From Clostridium sp. CAG:465 (lineage in GTDB: Bacteria; Bacillota; Clostridia; TANB77; CAG-465): a DNA stretch of 10,507 bases. Below the pieces are notes generated by a model. The model made no database searches and was not told the origin of the DNA. It saw only the letters and a list, made by a program, of their open reading frames with translations. The stretch is from contig FR891274.1 of NCBI GenBank assembly GCA_000433755.1, forward strand, positions 1-10,507. The letters run 5' to 3'. Each line of letters opens with the position of its first letter. Position 1 is the stretch's first letter. This document shows, one piece after another, positions 6,461 through 10,507 of this stretch. Both the position numbers and the translations under genes were made by a program.

Positions 6461-7339
6461 ATGAACACTATTTTTATAGATTTTAAGAGTAAGGATTCCA
6501 AAGAGAAAAAAAGTATAAATAATATAAAAAAAATAGTTACTAATAAAATTTTTAAATATATTGTAAATGATGACATTTTAAATAATTCCTTATCAAAAAT
6601 TACATATATAAGAATTGATAGAGAATATATAAATAATCAGTTACAAAAAGGAAAATATTCTATATATGATAAAATTTTAAAACTAAATATAAATAGAAAA
6701 TACGGAAAAAACGATGTTGTACATCTGATTTTTGCAAACGAATTTGATAATTGTAAAGTAATTAAAGAATATATATTAAGACTTTTTAGATTAAATAATT
6801 TAACAGTGTATGAGGAACTTAATATAAAAAATAATCTAAAAAGAAAAGATGTAGTATATATGGATAAGTATATTTATGATAATAAAATTGACTTATGCAA
6901 ATTAAAGATATTAATTATTATAAATGATTTAAGAGATTTTGATGAAAATAAATTACTTGAATATATCTCAAAATATAAATTTGTTGATGTTCTAAAAACA
7001 AAAAATATTAATAAATATGATAGTTCAAAATTGCAAAAGTTTATTAAAAATATAAATAATGAATATGGTACAACAATTGAATTAATTGGAAAAAGAAATA
7101 TTCAAAAATATAACATTTACTTAATGTATAGTAAAATAGATCGAAATATTTTTATTCAGCAATATATTTTAAATGGTAAATCGTTATATTTAGATATGAA
7201 TGATATAGATATGGATATTATGAGTGAAGAATATATATGCTATAAAAGATATGAACCAGAAATACTTACTATTTTAAATAGATTAGAAATCAATAGAAAT
7301 AATTTTAGTAAAGTAAAGTTAGGTTTTCTTTTTAAATAA
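6461..7339 (+). CDS. Unknown protein, very AT-rich gene
   Basis: I do not recognise this 292-residue protein. It is dominated by I, N, K, Y and D, has no signal peptide or membrane span, and shows no motif I can name. Hydrophobic strands near 85-92 (DVVHLIFA) and 149-156 (KILIIIND), each followed by charged helical stretches, suggest a soluble alpha/beta fold. The ATG is preceded by GGAGG (6452-6456) with 4-nt spacing, and the long open frame between two conserved genes supports real coding. Three sampled 60-base lines (6541, 6841, 6961) hold 7, 12 and 8 G or C bases, about 15%, clearly lower than the flanking conserved genes. It sits where cdaR often follows cdaA, but it lacks the signal/anchor and repeats expected of YbbR proteins, so it is not CdaR. 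Confidence 0.75.
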   Translation: MNTIFIDFKSKDSKEKKSINNIKKIVTNKIFKYIVNDDILNNSLSKITYIRIDREYINNQLQKGKYSIYDKILKLNINRKYGKNDVVHLIFANEFDNCKVIKEYILRLFRLNNLTVYEELNIKNNLKRKDVVYMDKYIYDNKIDLCKLKILIIINDLRDFDENKLLEYISKYKFVDVLKTKNINKYDSSKLQKFIKNINNEYGTTIELIGKRNIQKYNIYLMYSKIDRNIFIQQYILNGKSLYLDMNDIDMDIMSEEYICYKRYEPEILTILNRLEINRNNFSKVKLGFLFK

Positions 7340-7352
7340 TATATATTAAAAA

Positions 7353-7390
7353 TGTATTATACTTGACACTTAGTGTATAATATATATGTT
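7353..7390 (+). promoter_or_regulatory. Promoter region of greA with overlapping inverted repeats
   Basis: A perfect -35 TTGACA (7363-7368) and a perfect -10 TATAAT (7376-7381) are both present but only 7 bp apart, so they cannot act as a pair. Workable pairs are TTGACA with TATGTT (7385-7390, 16-bp spacing) or TATAAT with a poor -35 TGTATT (7353-7358, 17 bp). The second would start near 7388, upstream of the SD, which fits better. Inverted repeats TATTATAC/GTATAATA (7355-7362, 7375-7382) and ACACT/AGTGT (7366-7370, 7372-7376) overlap these boxes and could form an operator. Confidence 0.55.
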
Positions 7391-7411
7391 GTTTTAGGAG
7401 GAGATTAAATA

Positions 7412-7891
7412 ATGGAAGAACGTGATATAGTACTTACAACAGAAGGGTACAATAAATTAGAGGAAGAATTAAAATATTTAAAAGGGCCAAAGAAAATGCA
7501 AGTTGCTGAAAGAATAAAAATTGCAAGGGAATTTGGTGATTTGTCTGAAAATTCAGAATATGATGATGCTAAAAATGAACAAGCTTTACTTGAAGCAAAA
7601 ATTCAGGATATAGAAAATATGTTAAGAGTTGCTAAAGTTGTGGACGATGATGAGGTATCAACAAGAAAAGTTGGTATAGGAACTCAAGTTACAGTGCATG
7701 ATTTTGAATTTGATGAAGATATAACTTATGGAATAGTTGGCGCAACAGAAGTAGATATGAAAAATAATAAAATATCTAATGAATCTCCTGTTGGTAAAGC
7801 TTTAATTGGTGCTAAAAAAGGCGATGAAGTTGAGGTAGAAACTCCAGGTGGAGTTATAAAATACAAAATATTATCTATAAAAAGATTGTAA
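7412..7891 (+). CDS. greA: Transcription elongation factor GreA
   Basis: Binds the secondary channel of RNA polymerase and stimulates cleavage of backtracked transcripts. 159 residues, the standard length. The N-terminal coiled-coil hairpin (about 8-78) carries the acidic tip GDLSENSEY with D43 and E46, matching the catalytic D41 and E44 of E. coli GreA. The C-terminal FKBP-like domain (about 85-159) contains the family pattern 'SNESPVGKALIGAKKGDEVEVETPGG'-type ending, spanning about 121-146. AGGAGG (7396-7401) lies upstream of the ATG. lysS follows 44 nt later with no terminator between, so greA-lysS is probably one transcript; this pair is common in clostridia, often with dusB upstream, which is missing here. 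Confidence 0.97.
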   Translation: MEERDIVLTTEGYNKLEEELKYLKGPKKMQVAERIKIAREFGDLSENSEYDDAKNEQALLEAKIQDIENMLRVAKVVDDDEVSTRKVGIGTQVTVHDFEFDEDITYGIVGATEVDMKNNKISNESPVGKALIGAKKGDEVEVETPGGVIKYKILSIKRL

Positions 7892-7935
7892 AATTTATTT
7901 TACATAATCAAATATTTCTAAAAAGGAGTGTAAAA

Positions 7936-9429
7936 ATGGGAGATATTGTTGAATTAAAAAAAGTACGTGAGGAAAAGGAAGCAAAATTAAAAGAATATGG
8001 TTTTAATACTAGACCAGATAGCTTTAAATATACTCATTCATTAAAAGAAGTTATGGCTTTAGAACCAGGAACTAAAAATGTAAGTGTTGCTGGTCGTGTA
8101 ATGTCAAAAAGAAAAATGGGAAAAATTAGTTTTATTGACTTAAGAGATGTAGAGGGACATATTCAGCTTTGCATGAAAAGAGATGACCTAGGAGAAGAAC
8201 TATACAAGAAAATTCATGAAACACTAGATGTAGGAGATTTTATTGGTGTTACAGGAGATATTTTTATAACGGGTTCAGGGGAAAAAACTGTACAAGTATA
8301 TAAATATACATTTCTTGGAAAAGCATTAAGACCTCTTCCAGAAAAATTCCATGGAATAACAAATAGGGAAACATTATACAGAGAAAGACATCTTGATTTA
8401 ATCATGAATGATGAAACTAAAAAAAGATTTCTTTTAAGATCTAAAGTTATAAAATTAATACGTGAATTCCTTGATAATAAAGGATTTATCGAAGTAGAAA
8501 CGCCTGTTCTTCAAAATACAGCTTCAGGTGCAACTGCTAGACCATTTATAACACATCATAATACATATGATGCAGATGTTTTTTTAAGAATTTCTCCTGA
8601 ACTTACTCTAAAAAAACTTATTATTGGTGGTTTTACAAATATATATGAAATTGCAAGAGACTTTAGAAATGAAGGTATTAGTGTAAATCATCTACAAGAT
8701 TTTACAATGATAGAAGGGTATAGTGCATATTATAATTATAAGGATAATATGAAACTTACTTCTGATTTAATCAAGTATATAATTTCAAATATTAATAACG
8801 GAGATTTAAAAATCATGATAGGTGATACAGAGGTAGATTTTGGTAATGAATGGCCTGAAATTGGATTTAGAGACCTTATTTTAAAAGACTCAGGAATTGA
8901 TATTGATAAATACCAAACTGCTTCAGAATTATTAGATGAAATTAAGAAAAATAAAATTGATTTGGAAACACCAGATTTAGACAAGCTAGGTAGAGGAAAC
9001 TTAATAGACCAGTTGTATAAAAAAGTAAGTAGACCTAAAATGATAAATCCAGTATTTGTTACAAAACACCCTGTTGATTTATCACCACTTGCAAGATCAA
9101 ATGATGAAGACCCAACTGTTTCAGATAGATTCCAATTAGTTGTAAATGGACAAGAAATAATTAATGGTTATTCTGAACTTGTAGATTCAAAAGAACAAGA
9201 TAAACGTTTAAGGGAACAAAGTGAGCTAAAAGCAAAAGGTGATGAAGAAGCAATGAGTAAGGATAACGAATATATCAAAGCAATGGAATATGGAATGCCT
9301 CCAATTTCTGGATGGGGACTTGGTATAGACAGATTTTTACAATTCTTAACTAACAGTTATAACATACGTGATGTTGTATTGTATCCTTTACTTAAGAAAA
9401 GAGAAAACGTAGAAGATGACGAAGAATAG
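7936..9429 (+). CDS. lysS: Lysyl-tRNA synthetase, class II
   Basis: Charges tRNA-Lys. 497 residues, typical length. An OB-fold anticodon-binding domain (about 48-155, with 'VAGRVMSKRKMGKISFIDLRD') is followed by the class II catalytic domain: 'RYRERHLDL'-type segment as YRERHLDLI, 'GFIEVETPVL', 'ARPFITHHN', motif 2 starting FRNEG (243-247) and motif 3 with GLGIDRF (461-467). AAGGAG (7923-7928) sits 7 nt before the ATG. Some diagnostic stretches differ from the usual Firmicute enzyme: 'NHLQDFTMIEGY' after motif 2, 'NGYSELVDS' at 410-418 where 'ANAFTELND' is usual, and 'PPISGWGLGIDRF' instead of 'PPTGGLGIGIDR'. Function is secure; the subtype may be of foreign origin. Ends 32 nt before the terminator hairpin. 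Confidence 0.96.
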   Translation: MGDIVELKKVREEKEAKLKEYGFNTRPDSFKYTHSLKEVMALEPGTKNVSVAGRVMSKRKMGKISFIDLRDVEGHIQLCMKRDDLGEELYKKIHETLDVGDFIGVTGDIFITGSGEKTVQVYKYTFLGKALRPLPEKFHGITNRETLYRERHLDLIMNDETKKRFLLRSKVIKLIREFLDNKGFIEVETPVLQNTASGATARPFITHHNTYDADVFLRISPELTLKKLIIGGFTNIYEIARDFRNEGISVNHLQDFTMIEGYSAYYNYKDNMKLTSDLIKYIISNINNGDLKIMIGDTEVDFGNEWPEIGFRDLILKDSGIDIDKYQTASELLDEIKKNKIDLETPDLDKLGRGNLIDQLYKKVSRPKMINPVFVTKHPVDLSPLARSNDEDPTVSDRFQLVVNGQEIINGYSELVDSKEQDKRLREQSELKAKGDEEAMSKDNEYIKAMEYGMPPISGWGLGIDRFLQFLTNSYNIRDVVLYPLLKKRENVEDDEE

Positions 9430-9460
9430 AAGTAAATAGAAAAAATAAAATAAAATAAAA

Positions 9461-9499
9461 AAAAATGCCCTAATGGATTTGGTCCTCTAGGGCATTTTT
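9461..9499. terminator. Bidirectional intrinsic terminator between lysS and the lipid kinase gene
   Basis: AAAAATGCCCTA (9461-9472) and TAGGGCATTTTT (9488-9499) form a perfect 12-bp stem with a 15-nt loop that can pair further (GGA 9475-9477 with TCC 9483-9485). The stem has a T-run at its 3' side and an A-run at its 5' side (continuing upstream to about 9456), so it can end transcripts from both the + strand (lysS) and the - strand (kinase). Confidence 0.92.
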
Positions 9500-9505
9500 C
9501 CTTCA

Positions 9506-10387
9506 TTATATATGTACAAAGTTTATTGCTTTTGGTAAAACTTTAATATGTAATTTATTTGTATAGTAGATTTCTCCATCAACACTTATTGGAAATTTTT
9601 TTGTAGACACTATAGAAACTTCCTTTGCTTTAAAAATATTAACCTGTTTTAAGTTAGTGTGGTTACCTTTTTTATACTTTGGTAGTAATTTAATTTTACT
9701 AAATAAATCTGTAGAATCTATAATGCAACAATCTAAGAAACCATCATTTACGTCAGCACCTGGACATGGCTTTATGCCTCCACCATAATATTTTCCATTT
9801 GCAATTGCAGCAAGTGTAAATTTACCCTTTAAAACTTTATCTTTGCTTCTTATTTTAAATTTGAAGTTCTTTGCAGAACTTAACGTATATAATATTGAAA
9901 GGTTATACTTTGCAGAACCAGATATAAATGGAAAATTTCTAAATTTATCTACGTTTTTAGCTATCATTGCATCAAATCCCATATTTAAAATATTAATACA
10001 GTATTTGTCTTTTCCGTATGTTATTATATCAGTTGGTATAGCTTTTTTATTAATTGATTCATTTACAATTTTTCTCATACTCATATATTTTGAAATTGAT
10101 CTTAAAAAATCATTTCCAGTTCCGCATGGAATAACCACTATTTCTGAATTACTACCCACAATACCAGAAGCTACTTCATTTAAGGTACCATCTCCACCCA
10201 ACACATAGAACCTATAACAATCTTTTTTTGATAAATCATGAGCAATTTTAGTTAAGTGTTTAGGATATTCAGATAGAATAATTTCAGCATTTATATTATT
10301 TTTCTTTAAAAGATCTTGTACTCTTGAAGCATATATTTTTCCCTTCTTTTTTCCTGATACAGGGTTTGCAAGTATTATGTGTTTCAT
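9506..10387 (-). CDS. Diacylglycerol kinase-family lipid kinase (DagK/YegS/BmrU type)
   Basis: Soluble or membrane-associated kinase that transfers phosphate from ATP to a lipid, probably diacylglycerol, feeding it back to phosphatidic acid; the exact substrate cannot be read from sequence. 293 residues, usual length. N-terminal NPVSGKKKG (8-16), the nucleotide-binding GGDGT (64-68) and GTGNDFLRS (89-97) are diagnostic of the DAGK catalytic domain. A C-terminal beta-rich part has 'GGGIKPCPGADVNDGFLD' and 'ISVDGE'-type segments as in DgkB. I start at 10387 because GGAGG (10396-10400 on the complementary strand) lies 8 nt upstream; the open frame extends 31 codons further, but that part would include the SD. 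It converges on lysS and shares its terminator. Confidence 0.92.
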   Translation of the reverse strand: MKHIILANPVSGKKKGKIYASRVQDLLKKNNINAEIILSEYPKHLTKIAHDLSKKDCYRFYVLGGDGTLNEVASGIVGSNSEIVVIPCGTGNDFLRSISKYMSMRKIVNESINKKAIPTDIITYGKDKYCINILNMGFDAMIAKNVDKFRNFPFISGSAKYNLSILYTLSSAKNFKFKIRSKDKVLKGKFTLAAIANGKYYGGGIKPCPGADVNDGFLDCCIIDSTDLFSKIKLLPKYKKGNHTNLKQVNIFKAKEVSIVSTKKFPISVDGEIYYTNKLHIKVLPKAINFVHI

Positions 10388-10406
10388 ATATTTTTCCTCC
10401 ATTAAA

Positions 10407-10435
10407 ATATTATCACTAATATTAATAAAAAGCAA
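10407..10435 (-). promoter_or_regulatory. Possible extended -10 promoter for the lipid kinase gene
   Basis: Read on the - strand, TTGCTT (10435-10430) and TAATAT (10412-10407) are 17 bp apart, with TG plus one base just before the -10, an extended -10 arrangement. The -35 is poor, and the predicted start (about 10400) falls at the edge of the SD, giving a very short leader. Weak call. Confidence 0.35.
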
Positions 10436-10507
10436 GAAAAATGAAGAATAAAAGAATATTTTGTATAATAGGAAAGTCATATTGAAATTACCATGCCAAA
10501 ATTTTTA

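Noticed and set aside
9864..9918. Direct repeat CTTTGCAGAAC (9869-9879 and 9908-9918) and small hairpin 9864-9881 in the lipid kinase gene
   Set aside because: The copies are 39 bases apart in frame and reflect two Ser-Ala-Lys stretches in the protein; no further structure supports a role.
10388..10480. 31-codon N-terminal extension of the lipid kinase, hydrophobic in character
   Set aside because: The extension would include the GGAGG that serves the internal ATG, and the family normally begins right before the NPxSG motif, as the protein from 10387 does.

Overview
This is an ordinary chromosomal housekeeping stretch from a low-GC Firmicute, most likely a Clostridia-type bacterium. The evidence is the strongly AT-rich DNA, the GGAGG-type ribosome binding sites, the consensus sigma-A-like promoters, the single-chain glycyl-tRNA synthetase, a CdaA-type diadenylate cyclase and an Asp23/Gls24-like domain. 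Species cannot be read from the window. No mobile element, CRISPR array, tRNA, rRNA or riboswitch was seen.

Layout. All genes but the last are on the + strand. (1) A promoter at 83-111 drives a leader with a long hairpin (127-193) and then pnp (polynucleotide phosphorylase). pnp is followed 10 nt later by a P-loop plus Asp23/Gls24-like fusion protein (2328-3149). (2) A strong promoter at 3170-3198 starts a tight cluster: a membrane-anchored DUF3298/RsiV-like extracytoplasmic protein, glycyl-tRNA synthetase, a 35-residue single-span membrane peptide (5413-5520) and diadenylate cyclase cdaA. Ribosome binding sites overlap or abut the preceding stop codons, which suggests one transcript with coupled translation. 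(3) An exceptionally AT-rich gene of unknown function (6461-7339). (4) greA and lysS, with promoter-like elements and inverted repeats just upstream of greA. (5) A strong, symmetric terminator (9461-9499), shared with a convergent diacylglycerol/lipid kinase-family gene on the - strand (9506-10387).

The genes combine RNA turnover (PNPase), transcript elongation rescue (GreA), tRNA charging (GlyRS, LysRS), c-di-AMP signalling (CdaA) and envelope or lipid functions (Gls24-like, DUF3298-like, lipid kinase). Nothing forms an obvious new defence or biosynthetic system. The points most worth a second look are the P-loop/Gls24 fusion with a perfect 11-bp hairpin inside its coding region, the orphan AT-rich gene between cdaA and greA, the small membrane peptide coupled to cdaA, cdaA lacking its usual cdaR and glmM partners, a LysRS with non-standard motif 2 and motif 3 sequences, and the structured pnp leader. 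There is no gene-free stretch longer than 300 bases.
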